Source: Dromaius novaehollandiae (Eukaryota; Chordata; Aves; Casuariiformes; Dromaiidae). From it: a DNA stretch of 64,000 nt. The first letter of the stretch is position 1, and each line of letters opens with the position of its first letter. Of the stretch, positions 32,748 through 43,810 are shown piece after piece. A program made the translations under genes and the position numbers. The stretch spans positions 13,893,619-13,957,618 of the forward strand of contig NC_088105.1 in assembly GCF_036370855.1 (NCBI RefSeq), written 5' to 3'. The notes beneath the pieces were generated by a model that did not search any database, was not told where the DNA came from, and saw only the letters and a program-made list of their open reading frames with translations.

Positions 32748-35700
32748 GTAGGCGCCCGGCGCCCCCGCTGCGCGCCCGCGGGCTTCGCGCAGCCGTCCGT
32801 CCCGCAGCCGGGCGGGTGGGCGGGCGGCCGGACCGGGGCTGCGCCGTCCCGCCGGGGCCGTGCGCGGCAGCGGGGCCCCGCTGTGCCCTGCGGCCGGCGG
32901 GTGCTCCCGGCTCTCGCAGCGCAGCTTTGCTCGCTGGGCGCTCCGGGCAGGAGGCGTGTGGAGCCCGGGTCCGCATCCACTGGTTTTTCCTTTTCCTTTT
33001 ATTTATTTCTTTTTTTAACGCTCAGACCTACACTGTCTTTAAATGCTATCTGTAATAGATGTAACTTGTGTTTCTGCTAGTCTCCAGCTGCCAGCGTCTG
33101 TGCTGTTATCTCCCTGGCTTAACTCTAGAGGCAGTTCTGCGGTCCAGGGGGTCTGGGCAGTGCTAGAGGGAGTCGGTGGCTGCGGAAAATCAGGCCTTTT
33201 TGGCGTGACCCGAGCACTCCCGGTGGGGCTTGACTTAGCAGTGCTTGTGCAGGCTGGAAGTGCCGTGGAGGCAGGGGGCTGGTGCCGGCAGGGCGCCGAT
33301 GCTGTCCCTCGCTGCCTGTAAGCACCCCGCAGGGCTGCCCTTGAGCCCGCCGGGCGGCACCGGGGGTGGCCTCTGGCGCTGGGTGACAGCACAGGCACCG
33401 CGTTCACTGGGCGAGGGACCGAGGACACAAAGATGGAAGCCCGCCGGTAGGGAGGTGGCCGTACCACAGGGGCGAGGGGTTGGTTTTGCGAGGAGGCCGT
33501 GGTGCGAGCAGGGGCTGCTCCTCGCTTCCAGGGCAGCATGTGCCTCCTGGGCAGGGGTGAAGCGTTGCTGCTCTGGGGTAGCTCCGTTTGCTCAGGACAG
33601 CAGGAGCGGGTGGCTGAGCAGGGAGCGCACGGGGCTTAGACGCGCTCCTTGTATTGTCCTGATCAGCCGTAGCTCTACTCCTCCTTCTTTGGCAGAATCA
33701 TTTGGGTATTTCTAGGCTAGAGTAGCCCTGGGGGCTGCAGAGCTCTTAAGGGAGCAATCTGGCTCCTATGGTTCAGCAAACACTGTGGGGTTTTTTTGTC
33801 TTCTTTTCCTCAATACCTACTATTGGTCCTCTAACCATGACCTTCTTTCTGGTAGCTTTCCCTGCTGTCAGTATTTTGGTCCTTTTCAAATAGAGCAATA
33901 AACTAGCTCTGAGGCAAGTGGGACTGTCAGTGTGATGCTGTCAGTATAGGTGCTTGTGCACTTGCATCTATTGAAGCTGCTTGCAGCCATATGCTCTGGC
34001 ATAGGGACATCAAGTCTGACTTAAGTGTCCTCTAAGGATTATGTTAATCCACTTCCTGGAGGTAAATCGAATAGTTGGAAAATCCCACTCCATCTTCTGA
34101 GGAACTTCGCATTTCACGCATTTTGATCTGTTTTCATTGGCCATCTCTCTTGGCATCCAAACCCCGTGTGTCTCTGAACTGCCTCGATCAGGCTGTTGGG
34201 AGTCGGAGAAGCTCTGAGGGAAAGCAGGACTTTCATTTTGTTCTGTGCATTGTGGTCTGAATTCTTGAATAAAATCAAAAGCTGGGCCTCTTGAGTTTGC
34301 TAAAGCATTCAGATGAAAGAACTGTAAGCTGTGGCCTGTCACAGGGGAACAGGCATAAATTCCCACTTGTGTAATGGTTCCCTGTTTAAATAAATGGTTT
34401 TTTAAGGAGTAAAGATCTCCTGTCCTCCTCCACCTCTCTACCCAGCATTTTGGGAGGAAGGTGGGGAGATGCAAGCTTACCCTTTATCTTCTCAAAGTTT
34501 TGATGCCCAGTGGGCACCAGCCCACTTGGTGTGGGAAAAAAACCCAAGGGCCAGTTTGAGCGGTATTGGCAATTCGGAGCATTTGGAAATCATGAATTGG
34601 ACTACTCCAGCACCTCCAAAAAGATTGAGACGTAAAAAGACTTAAGTCATGTTTTATAGCCTGTCATCTGACTTCTGAACTGCCTGCCCATTTAAGTGCG
34701 TAAGTGCTATCTGTAGCGCTACCAGCTCTCTCCGTTTTGCACTGAGAAAGCCCTTATTGACCTCTTATTGCAAAAGCACTTGTTAGGAAACCATACTTTA
34801 TCGGGAGCTCATTGTGCTGGGCCCTTTTCAGAGGTGGCAAGAGACCACTCCTGCCCGGAGGTACCTGTGGTCCAAAGCAAGGTCTGGTGGTGATTTGTCG
34901 TTTGGAAGCTGGAATGGGACTTGGCTCATACGCAGCTGCCGCGTATCCCTTAGTTGGAAACAAGTGCTGATCCTTCAGTCCTAAAACTCATTAATCCATT
35001 AGTGGTGCCCTGTCGTATTTGGTTCCCTGTGAAAAGGGGATATGAACGCAGTGACTCACTCTGATGGGTCCCCGTTAGTGGCCTCTGCAGAAAGGAGAGG
35101 GCAGGGGATGTGCAGACGGACCCTGCTCCCTGGCAGACCCTGCCTGTGGTCTGAGGCTCCAGGGCCTTGGGACGAGGTGGGGGGAAACCTCTCATTCCTA
35201 GTGTCAGACCTGTCAGCAGATAAGTGCAAGGCTAGAGGTTTAGGAAGATTGCTGTTCTCTTCAGCAAAGTGGTTTTGGGGGGAGGTTGGTTTTTTGCTTT
35301 TTTCCTTAAGAAATCTTGGCAACTGTGCTTTTTCTATCATGTTTGTCAGTACTTTTCTCTACTTTTATGCGTGGGAAACTGAAATTGAACCGAGCATCTG
35401 CTGCTGCCTATGTTTGGAGACAGGACACGAAGGAGACTTTAGTCTGATCCAGTACGTCCTTTCCTAGGCGTCCTCGTAATGCTCCGCCAGACTGGGTGGC
35501 TCGCCTTCCTTCCGCCCTCCGCGAGGCTGTGATCTGCAGCAGTACCTATCGATCGCTGTGAAGATAACCGCGTTATTGGGAAAGGGATTGCAGCCTCGGG
35601 AGAAAATTAAGCAGCGAATGCATGCAAGTTTCCACTCTTGCATACGTTTTTGTGTGTTGTAGGGGACATAACAAGACTGGGAATTTTAAGTAAATTGGAT

Positions 35701-38269
35701 TCCAGGCATCTCTCTTATCTAGCTCTTCCGTTCTCTTCTGCTTCAGGCTCCCTTCATAGCGGCATCTTTCCTTTCCCAAAAGATTGGTTATATTTGGTGA
35801 GAACAGACAGTTTGGGGTTGTGAAGCTGGGTGAATTCTGGAAGTCGGAGGCAGGTTGTTTCAGGCTGTGCACCTATTTAGCTGGCTGCAAAGGACTTGGC
35901 AGCTTTATTTTGGGGCTGTTTGTACTGGCAGCGCTTGAGCACAGAGCGCTCTGCGAGGTCTGTTCAACCAGCAGCAGAGATGCAGCGTGATTGAGCCGAG
36001 GATCGCTTGCTTGGCGCTATAAATAACCTGCCCGAGTGCCACAAAAGTTCTCGGCTGAAACAGTGGCATATTTTTGCCATACTTGTAAAGTCATTTCAGA
36101 GGCTTCTTAGAGGAGCTCTCAGCTAAAAACTCTGCCGGTGTCTGGGAAAGCTGGGTCTGCTGCGACTGCGGGGTCCCTGTCTGGCAGCGTGCGGCTTGTC
36201 CGATGCTGGAAGAAATGAATATAGGGGTTGGATGCTCCCAGGCTTGCTTTTGTGCTGATAAAGTGCTCCAGTCTTATATAAATGTCTGTCTCGGGTTTAA
36301 ATGCAGGGAGATAGCCCTAGACAGCCCCTCTGCAGGGGGGCAGATATGCGTGGGGTGGCCACCAGCTGGGTTACGGAGACAGCGGACAGCAAGGCTGTGT
36401 TTTATTTGCAGGGAAAGATTTTAGCTCTGGTAGCGTGCTGCGCCAGCTCACTTTCTGACCCAGCTCCCCTGCTCCAGGGGCACTGCCGGCTCCCGCGGTC
36501 CCTCCTGCTCCCTTCCCTGCGAGAGCCCTCCTCCGAGCAGGCCTGGGAAACGTGGCCCCGTGTTGCTCTTGGCACGCTCCGCCGGCCGCGGCGGCGGCCC
36601 CGCCATGCCCTGCTCCGCTTCCCTGTGCAAATTCCCCTCCCTTTCCTCCTGCCCTCACCTCCGGGCTCAGATTACACACCGGGGTCGGTGGGCGGTCAGG
36701 CCATAAATGCAGGGAACTGCAGAAACATTCCTCTGTGTTCGCTCAAACCAGTTTTCTTAACCTCCCTCATTAACTGCCCGCAGTACTGAGATATTGTCTC
36801 CGGAAGACTTGGGAACCACAAAGAAAACAGCGCTGCTGGCCAAGCTCTGAGGGAGACGATGGGTCTGGAGCGCGCAAAGGGCCGGCCGCAGCTCCCTCGC
36901 CCAGCTATCCTAACCACCAGGCTCCACCTGCCCTCGAGGGGTGCGGTAGGCAGAAGCCCCAGAAGCTTGCTTTATTTTAGGGGATGAGGAAATGTTGGAA
37001 AATCCACCTTATAAGGGAGAGTGTTGTGCTCAGTGAAGCAGAGCAGGTCAGGGGAACGTCCCAGGAGATGTCTGTACTAGCGGTGAGATGCTCGGACCTG
37101 TGGTGGTTCCGGTATAGCCTGTTTGCAACCACTGGTTCAGCTCACCCTCGTCTGCCTGAGTCTCTTCAGGCCCCATACCTCCCTCTGGCAACAAGCACTT
37201 CATGGTGAAGCGGCTGTGATGGTAGAGAGCGTCTGCTGCTCTTCCCTCTCCTCTCTGCCTCCAGCTAGGAGAAAATTGCTGTGTAGGACTTGCAGGCAGA
37301 GGTGTTTCTCCTCAGCGTGTGGACCCGTTTCTGCAGAGACGGCTGACGAGAGGGGCGGCTGGGTGCCGCGTGGTGGTGCGCCGCAGCCCGATGGCCTGGA
37401 CCTTCTGGAGGGACGGTGGTGCTGTGCCTTGGGCCAGCCGGGGGACAGGAGTGCCGCGTTACGGAGGCTGGCTGCAGCAGTAACGCTAGGCGATCCTTAG
37501 GGGATGTGTTTGGTTTTGAGATGTGCCAACCTTTTGTGAAAACGTGTACCTGCATCCCCAGCAGAAGGAGAGCTCACGGTTTGGACCACGCTGGTTCCTG
37601 CGTAACTCGCTTGCGGCTCCTTCTGCCGCCTTGCCCGTTGCTCTGGCGAACGCATCTCACACGGATCGAGGGCTGCTGGGGAAGGCGCGCGGCTGTGGGG
37701 AAGTAACGCAATCATGCAATAAAACTCCGTGGTGTGTAATGCATATGCACAGATTGATGTGACTCGGGATTGCATAAGTGACAGTTTCGTATCCTTTTTG
37801 TTTCGGTGTTTTTCCTTCCGAAGCCTCACTGTTTGCTGCAGTATATCATTATAATAAAGGGGTTACCAAACCTCTCTTCTGGGGCTTCTTGCAAAAGCTA
37901 GCATTTGCTATAGATAAGCCTTCGCCTCCAAAGGCATTAGATGGTGCTGCCTGGAATTACATGTCCCTGTGGCGTATCAAATGCCTCTGTCTGGCTGCTG
38001 AGGGCTGCACGGGTCCGACACACCGCGTTGAAGTACCTGGCTCACGGCTGGGTCTGCCCCTTGTGTCCTCAGGCTGCAGAGGCTGTTAATGCAGGCGCTG
38101 GCAGAGCTGGAGCCTCCCGGCCGAGCAGAGCGCCTGCTGCGCCACAGGACTGGCTCGGGCTGGAAAGCAAAGGATTTTCCATTAAAGTCAGCTGGCATAC
38201 TGTTTTTTCCGTTCCCGTTGGCCTCCGAACCTGCCCCATTACGGTGTGAGTAAACATCCCCGCTTCCCT

Positions 38270-40620
38270 TCCGCTCCGGCCGCATGTTACTAGGAAGCTG
38301 GGGCAGAGCAAACAAAGCGCGGGGAGGCCGCACGAGTGGGGCCCCGCCGTCCCCGGCAGACTTGGCGCGTGGTCACTCTGGCCGAGCCAAAGGGAATCGG
38401 TGCGGGGAGAGGTCTTCGCTCCTTCTCTTCCTGCCAGAGGTGTGCAGGGAAAAGGGTTTCTGGGGGAAAGCGAGCGGCTCAGCAGTGTGGCACTGGTTTC
38501 TCTTGTGCTCTGCTGCCAGTCTGCCGCACTTTGGAGTATGTTCACCCTCTTCTGCCCTCACCCTAGATGCCCTTGCTGCCTCGGGTTATCCATGTGATCC
38601 CCCGGGGCACTGGCAGTGCGGAGCGTGGGAGGGAGGATCGTGCAGGGACAGGAGGAGCCGAGGGCTGGCCAGGGAGGTGTGCGGCCGCTCTGCGAAACCG
38701 CGCGCTCCTGCGCAAGCAGGCGGTGGCTGGAGCGCGCATCTTCCGGAGGAATGCAGGTCGGGGGAGGCGGCGGGGTTCAGGAGTTAAGATTTTCCTTGTT
38801 TTCCCGCACGAGGCTCTCCTCGGCCCGACGCCGTGGCGCTCCCAAGCGCGTCCCTTGGTAGCTGCGGGTGCAGTGCCGTGGGTCCAGCGCCAGCGTTCTC
38901 CTCCGCGCTGCTGCGGTGCTTGCCGGCAGCTCCTTCTCGCTCCTTTTCATCGGTGGCCAGCTCTGTCTCGGGGCAGCTTTCTGAGCTGGAGACCTGCCAG
39001 CGAGCCAGTCTAGGCTTCTGTGCGAGTTGGGTATGATTCAGCCCTGACCTTTGCACACAATATCTGCCTGGCGGAGATGCAACGGGCCCCTTTTGGGCAG
39101 GTTCCCACCGCTCTCCTGAGGGCCGTCGCGGCCCCGGCCTCCGGCAGCTGTGGCAGGGCCTGCCAGCGCTGGGGAGCGACCCCGCCGGCAAAGCCTGGAA
39201 GTCGTCCCTGTGCCGCAGAGGTGCAAATGCACCGCGGTTTTCCAAAAATGCTTGTCGACTGCTGTAATAGGAAAAACCACCTTCTCAAGAAGATTCATTT
39301 CTGACAGTAGAAAGCAAATAAACAATTTCCAGGAAAAGTGGGAAACTAAATGACTTATGCAAGCATTGCTTTAGCAAAACGGTCTATGCCCTCGCCGGCG
39401 CTCCCAGGCACTGAGCGGGACCCGTCGGTGTCCGTCGGTGCTGCCTCGCTGGCCGCGGAGGGCAGCGTGGTGGCCGGGAGCAGGCAGCACCCCGAGGGCA
39501 GCAGCGGTGGCCGCAGCTGCAGTACGCGTGTCCGACGGCACCAGCACTGCCCCATGATCGGGTGAGTGAGCGCTTTCATGGCTCTATTTCCTTTGTCCGA
39601 TCCCTTTCACGCGGCTTTATTTTCCTCCTTTTGTCCTCCTCCCTCCTCCCCCACGCCAGCCCCCCTCTGCCCACGCCGTTCGTTGGGCAGCCGGCGGGCG
39701 GACGTGGCGGCCCAGGAGCGGCGCTGGCCGGCCAGGAGGGTTTTGCTTGCTCCCTACAGGAAAAAAAAAAAAAAATCCGAGATGACTTTGTCCATCTGTT
39801 GAATGTGGTGGCACGTACAAAAATACCTGCGTGCAGACCAGGGGGAGAGGTGGGTGCTCACAGGGTCGAGGATGCGATAAAACCAGCAACAAATTTGTCG
39901 TTTTATGCAAACCAAGGTGGCGTCCCGAGTGCTGGCTGGGTTTGGGTGTTTGACACGCGCGGACCAGGTGTCTGGGGGGGCGTTTGCAGGGTGGCAGCGA
40001 GGGGCTGCGTGCTCGCCGGGGCGGCAGCGCCGAGCCGGGCACCACGTGCAGCAGGAGGAGATGGAGATGGGGATGGGGCTCCTTCCACGGGTGCTGCCCA
40101 GCCGCTGTGGGGCTTGGGCCACCGGAGCCCTTGTCTTAGCATTACTGATGATTTCCAGAGTTTGCTTAAAAAATGGAAATCAGTTAATGGGGAAGAGCCT
40201 CTTTTAATACGACGAAAACCTTTGAAGTGGGGGGAAAGGCTGTGTTCAGGGGAGGCGAGTGCAAGCTGTGCCGCCTCCTCCCTCCCCAGGGAGCTGGGCC
40301 CCGGGCAGGTGGCGGCTCTTGGGGCTGGGGAAGCCGGTGCCGGCCTTGCCGCCGGCGCGCGTCGCGTGGTCCAGTTCCTAGCTCCCCGAAGTTTTCCTGC
40401 GCTATCCCGACCTCCTCGGCGTGCCAAGGCAGCCAGCTGTGTGATGTCTATTTTTATAGCCTCCCTCTCCGCGCGTACTCGCAGCGCGAGCTGCTGGGTC
40501 CCCTCAGCGCACGAGATGCTCGCGAAGGTCCCGCGCAGAGTCGGGGCGCTGAGAGCGGGTTCACGGCACGGTGAAAGCCCGAGGCCGGTGCAGATGCCGG
40601 ATCCCTTGCGCGCGGGGCCG
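38270..40620. other. Cluster of CpG-rich segments within intron 1
   Basis: CpG-dense stretches recur at about 38,290-38,400, 38,640-38,880, 39,110-39,200, 39,390-39,550, 39,670-39,730, 40,000-40,110 and 40,350-40,620. A CT-rich tract lies at 39,588-39,680. Long open frames here (up to 366 codons, 39,562-40,662) are unrecognised and overlap frames on the opposite strand. An internal promoter is conceivable but no exon supports it. Confidence 0.35.
39761..39775 (+). repeat. Poly-A tract (15 A)
   Basis: Homopolymer run inside intron 1. There is no adjacent sequence resembling a processed transcript, so it is not called a retrotransposed tail. Confidence 0.85.
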
Positions 40621-40970
40621 TTTAATAAGAGAAACCCTTCTCGGAAACCCCTGCCTGTGTGAAAGCCAGCAGCCCGCACTCAGCCGACCCAACGCCCGTC
40701 TCAGCGCTGGTGCTTGAAGTGCTGTGAAATATTTTTTCCCTGTGTCGCTGAAGGTCACGGCCGTAGTCGCGGGAATAAATCCCTGTCAGGTTTCAGCATC
40801 TATTGTGCACAGCTGCGAGGTTACGTAAGCGCTGGTGTGGGAGCGCCTGCGACTAGCAAATAGACTTAAATGCCTGGCTTCTAACTGCACGTTTTTAGTG
40901 TTAAGCATCGTCTTGTCATCGCTTGTCCGTTTGCTGGTGAAAAGCTGATCCTTCTTCTGAACCTAGCGGG

Positions 40971-40991
40971 TTTTTTTGTTTTTTTTTTTTT
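40971..40991 (+). repeat. Poly-T tract
   Basis: A run of T broken by a single G within intron 1. Low-complexity sequence with no assigned element. Confidence 0.85.
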
Positions 40992-41770
40992 GTCATTTCT
41001 CCCTGCTTAATCACTATGGCGCTGCCTTTGGTCCCGTTTGAACAGCAAAGTGATTCCTTTATTTCGGATGCTTAGTCTGAAGGCTCGTAATTTCTGCAGA
41101 AACAGTGAAGGGTTTGACAGAGCTGTGATTAAATAGTAAAGGGCCTGCTCGTTACAGGACTGGTCGCCCCAGCTATTTTAAGGATATTCCAATATCCGGT
41201 TCTGGTAATAAATGACTCTATGCAGCTGAGGGGATATTGGATTATAGCTACCTACTTTGGACACAGCATGGCTGAATGAGTCCTGCTGGCCTCACTGCTG
41301 AAATTATTTTATTGCTAGAGTAAGGGCTGCTGAGCATTTGAAATACTGTGGTGAGTGAGCAACTTTGTGGCTGTAGGTGCTGCTGTGGCGAGAGGCCAAG
41401 CCAGGCAGTGAGAAGGAGTTATTGCTCCATATTTCATACCCTGTTATGTTACAGCTTAATTTCAAGACTGTGATTCATACACCTGGGGATATTGTGACAT
41501 GCTTCATCAAAACTTGTAGGAATTAATCCCAATAAATTCAGTATAGTAGTAATGAGAGGGAGGGGAAAAAAAACCTGAATGATTAATCTCAGGGGAGTCA
41601 GAAGTTTGCTGAACGTTACCTGAAGTTCGCTTACTCGTTCTTGCCTTTGCTGACGTAGCTGCAGGCAGAGGCCTTGAAAGGCTATTTTTCATTTTCCAAT
41701 GTTTTTTGATTCTTTTTACACACCTCCCCCCAGCCAAAAAAAAAGACTTCTGCTCCAAGTTAGGAGGGAA

Positions 41771-41811
41771 AATATATATATATATATATATATAAAATAT
41801 ATATATGTATT
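41771..41811 (+). repeat. (TA)n microsatellite
   Basis: About 11 TA units, an AAA interruption, then further TA units ending in TATGTATTTT. A likely length-polymorphic dinucleotide repeat in intron 1. Confidence 0.9.
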
Positions 41812-43738
41812 TTAAACCTGTTCGTGCTGTCTCCTATGTGCAATGCCGGATCAGCGCCCTGGTCCTGCGAACGGGAGAGCCCAGGGCTGCGGCAGCGTCC
41901 GGCCGTGCTCACCTCGGCGCTTCCCGCCGGCCTGGAGCTGCTGCTGCTCCCTCACGCGTACTCTTCTCAGCTTTAGTGAGAAGATTAACGTGGATCTTTC
42001 TCCCAAATTGGAATGGGAGAGGAGAAAGCTGGCCCAAGCAGTGCAAGTCATCAGTGCGACGAGTGTGTGTGATTGATTTGCAGGAGGAGGGTGAGACTTT
42101 GGCAGGGCAGCCCCTTCCTCTGGGGCCTGTCCCTGTCTGAGCACCTCCTGATCTTTCCCAGCTGCCTCCAGCATTTAGCAGCCCAGTTTACATCTGTTTG
42201 GTGGAATTTTGCCGCCCGAGTCTGTTACGCGGTTGGGAAGGGTCAGTGTTGCTACCCTGCTGTTGGTGTGATCCCGCTGGCTCTCTCCTAGCCCGGCTTT
42301 GACAAGCATGTGGATCAGCCTACTTACCTAAAGGCTGCACTGACAAATTCTTGGCTGCTTCCCCAAATGTTTGCTCTCTGCAAACTCCTCTCCTAGAGCA
42401 GAGCCCCGTCTCCTGGAGAACGCAGTCCCCGGATCTGCCTGACAGTCTAGACCTGCACATGTCCTCACACCTCTGATTGCTGTGGGGGATGTGTTACAGT
42501 TAAAGTGGATTGTACCTGAGAAACCTTTGGAAAATCATAGCCTAAAGGGAGTATTCCTAGCAGGAAAGCATCACAAGATTTGTTCTTGATGTAACTCTGT
42601 TCGTAAGCTAGAAACTAAACTCAAAATGATACCAGAGAAACTTGCAGATGAGATGTTGGTGAAAAGATGAGCAGCAATGGAGATAGGCCTGTTATAAAAG
42701 ATTCACCTGGATCAGGTGGTAAAGTGGATGTAATTGGGTTACATATTTTAATTTGGCCAACGGGAGGCAGGTTGGGGAACTGTGCTCTTTGAAGAATGAC
42801 TCATGAAGAGGACTCAGATAATTAACCCTGAGGTCCCAGTCTGACGCTTTAGTTACAGGATCTAACTCAATCCTTGAAGGTTTAAGCAGAGGACTGTTAG
42901 GTGGGAATTAGTTTTAGCAGTACTGTAGTCATTTCCTATTGCTATGGTCAGTCCTGGGTTCGGTGCAGAAGTTGTTGAAGAGAGCTGGCTTTATAAGGAT
43001 CAAAGGAGGTAAGTCACTTGGCTGTAGCAGATTTAAGAGGTGACTGCATCATCTTCTTGAGTTATCTGGAAAGGAAAAAGGCTTTTGGTCTCTGGAACAG
43101 CGCAGACGAAGGGAGGGATTAGTTCCCGAGTCTGTCTGGAGCAGACCGGAAACAAAACAGAGTAATTACCTGTCGGTCGAATACATGAGGAGACGCGCAA
43201 GGGAATGAAGAGCTCTGTAACGCTTTAGTTGCATGTTTTTCTTGAAGTTTTGCTGTAGTTCAGCCAGAAGTCCTGGACTTAGTGCAGGGACTCCTGCAAC
43301 CACTATCAGGTTGGAGGTGGGGCAGGATGACTGCAGTGTTCCCTTCTGGACTTCTGCAAACACTCAAATTCAGAGATTTTTGGTCTGTTGTAAGGACTGG
43401 TTAAAGAAGCAAAAGATCATGCACATTGAGGGAGAAGTATGACCACTGTCAGCTGTCTAAAAACCATGACTCAATTTAGGAACAGGGTGAAATTAGAATT
43501 GAGAATTCAGGGTGGGAGAGTTTCTCAGTGGGACAGGGGATGGCACTGTAGAACTGGCACCTGTGAAAGCGATAAAACTATCGTCGCTTGAAACACTTGA
43601 AGTGCAGCAGGCAAAATGCTGCCCGCTTCCAAGATGAAACAGCCTTCGATGTCATCTGAGCGATGGAGGAATCGCTAGGTTTCTGGGCCAGGTTGGTGCC
43701 ATGGAAACTCGACTAATCCGCTCTTTCTTCTCCTCCAG

Positions 43739-43810
43739 TATATTGGAAGCCTGGATGTGCCGCGGCCGAACAGCAGGGTGGAGATTGTGACAGCAATGCG
43801 GCGGATCCGG
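43739..43810 (+). CDS. NOS1AP: NOS1AP/CAPON-family adaptor, coding exon 2
   Basis: This 72-base, phase 0-0 exon encodes residues 36-59: YIGSLDVPRPNSRVEI, then VTAMRRIR. It is preceded by a strong polypyrimidine-CAG acceptor and followed by a consensus GTGAGT donor. The YIGSLDVPRPNSR stretch is the second-strand and loop signature of the NOS1AP PTB domain. Relative to the mammalian sequence as I remember it, only Val37 to Ile and Ala53 to Thr differ. Joined to exon 1 it continues the PTB domain without frame change. The next exon should start near YEFKAKN and encode the lysine-rich KKKKV segment. I searched the remaining 20 kb by eye for that coding pattern and did not find it, so the gene continues beyond the window. 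Confidence 0.93.

Larger units (their letters stand above)
32220..32960 (+). promoter_or_regulatory. CpG-island promoter and 5' region of the NOS1AP-like gene
   Basis: About 740 bases of extremely CpG-dense DNA enclose coding exon 1 and stop shortly after its splice donor. GC-box (Sp1-type) words occur at 32,573-32,579 (CCGCCCC) and 32,587-32,593 (GGGGCGG). An NRF1-like GCGCATGC lies at 32,539-32,546. No TATA box is apparent, which fits a dispersed CpG-island start. The exact transcription start cannot be placed from sequence; CAGE or 5' RACE would. Confidence 0.75.
32748..43738 (+). other. Intron 1 of the NOS1AP-like gene
   Basis: It starts with GTAGGC after exon 1 and ends with a pyrimidine tract and CAG before exon 2 (TCTTTCTTCTCCTCCAG). 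Both exons are in phase 0. At about 11 kb it is short beside the very long first intron of mammalian NOS1AP. The + strand is noticeably T- and G-rich at many places (for example 33,780-33,830 and 35,270-35,340), as expected of transcribed introns. Stretches not listed separately (33,000-38,270 and 40,620-43,700) show no recognised exon, RNA gene or repeat. Confidence 0.85.

Noticed and set aside
32026..32976. 316-codon open frame on the minus strand opposite exon 1
   Set aside because: It is the antisense of the CpG island, Arg/Pro/Ala-rich, unrecognised, and explained by the absence of AT-rich stop codons.
31971..33080. 369-codon open frame on the + strand around exon 1
   Set aside because: Only the 35 codons from 32,643 to 32,747 match a known family. 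The rest is CpG-island and intron sequence without stops, and a splice donor ends the exon.
39562..40662. 366-codon frame on the + strand in intron 1, with a 258-codon frame opposite
   Set aside because: Both strands are open over the same CpG-rich DNA, neither is recognisable, and the + frame runs through a 15-A homopolymer.
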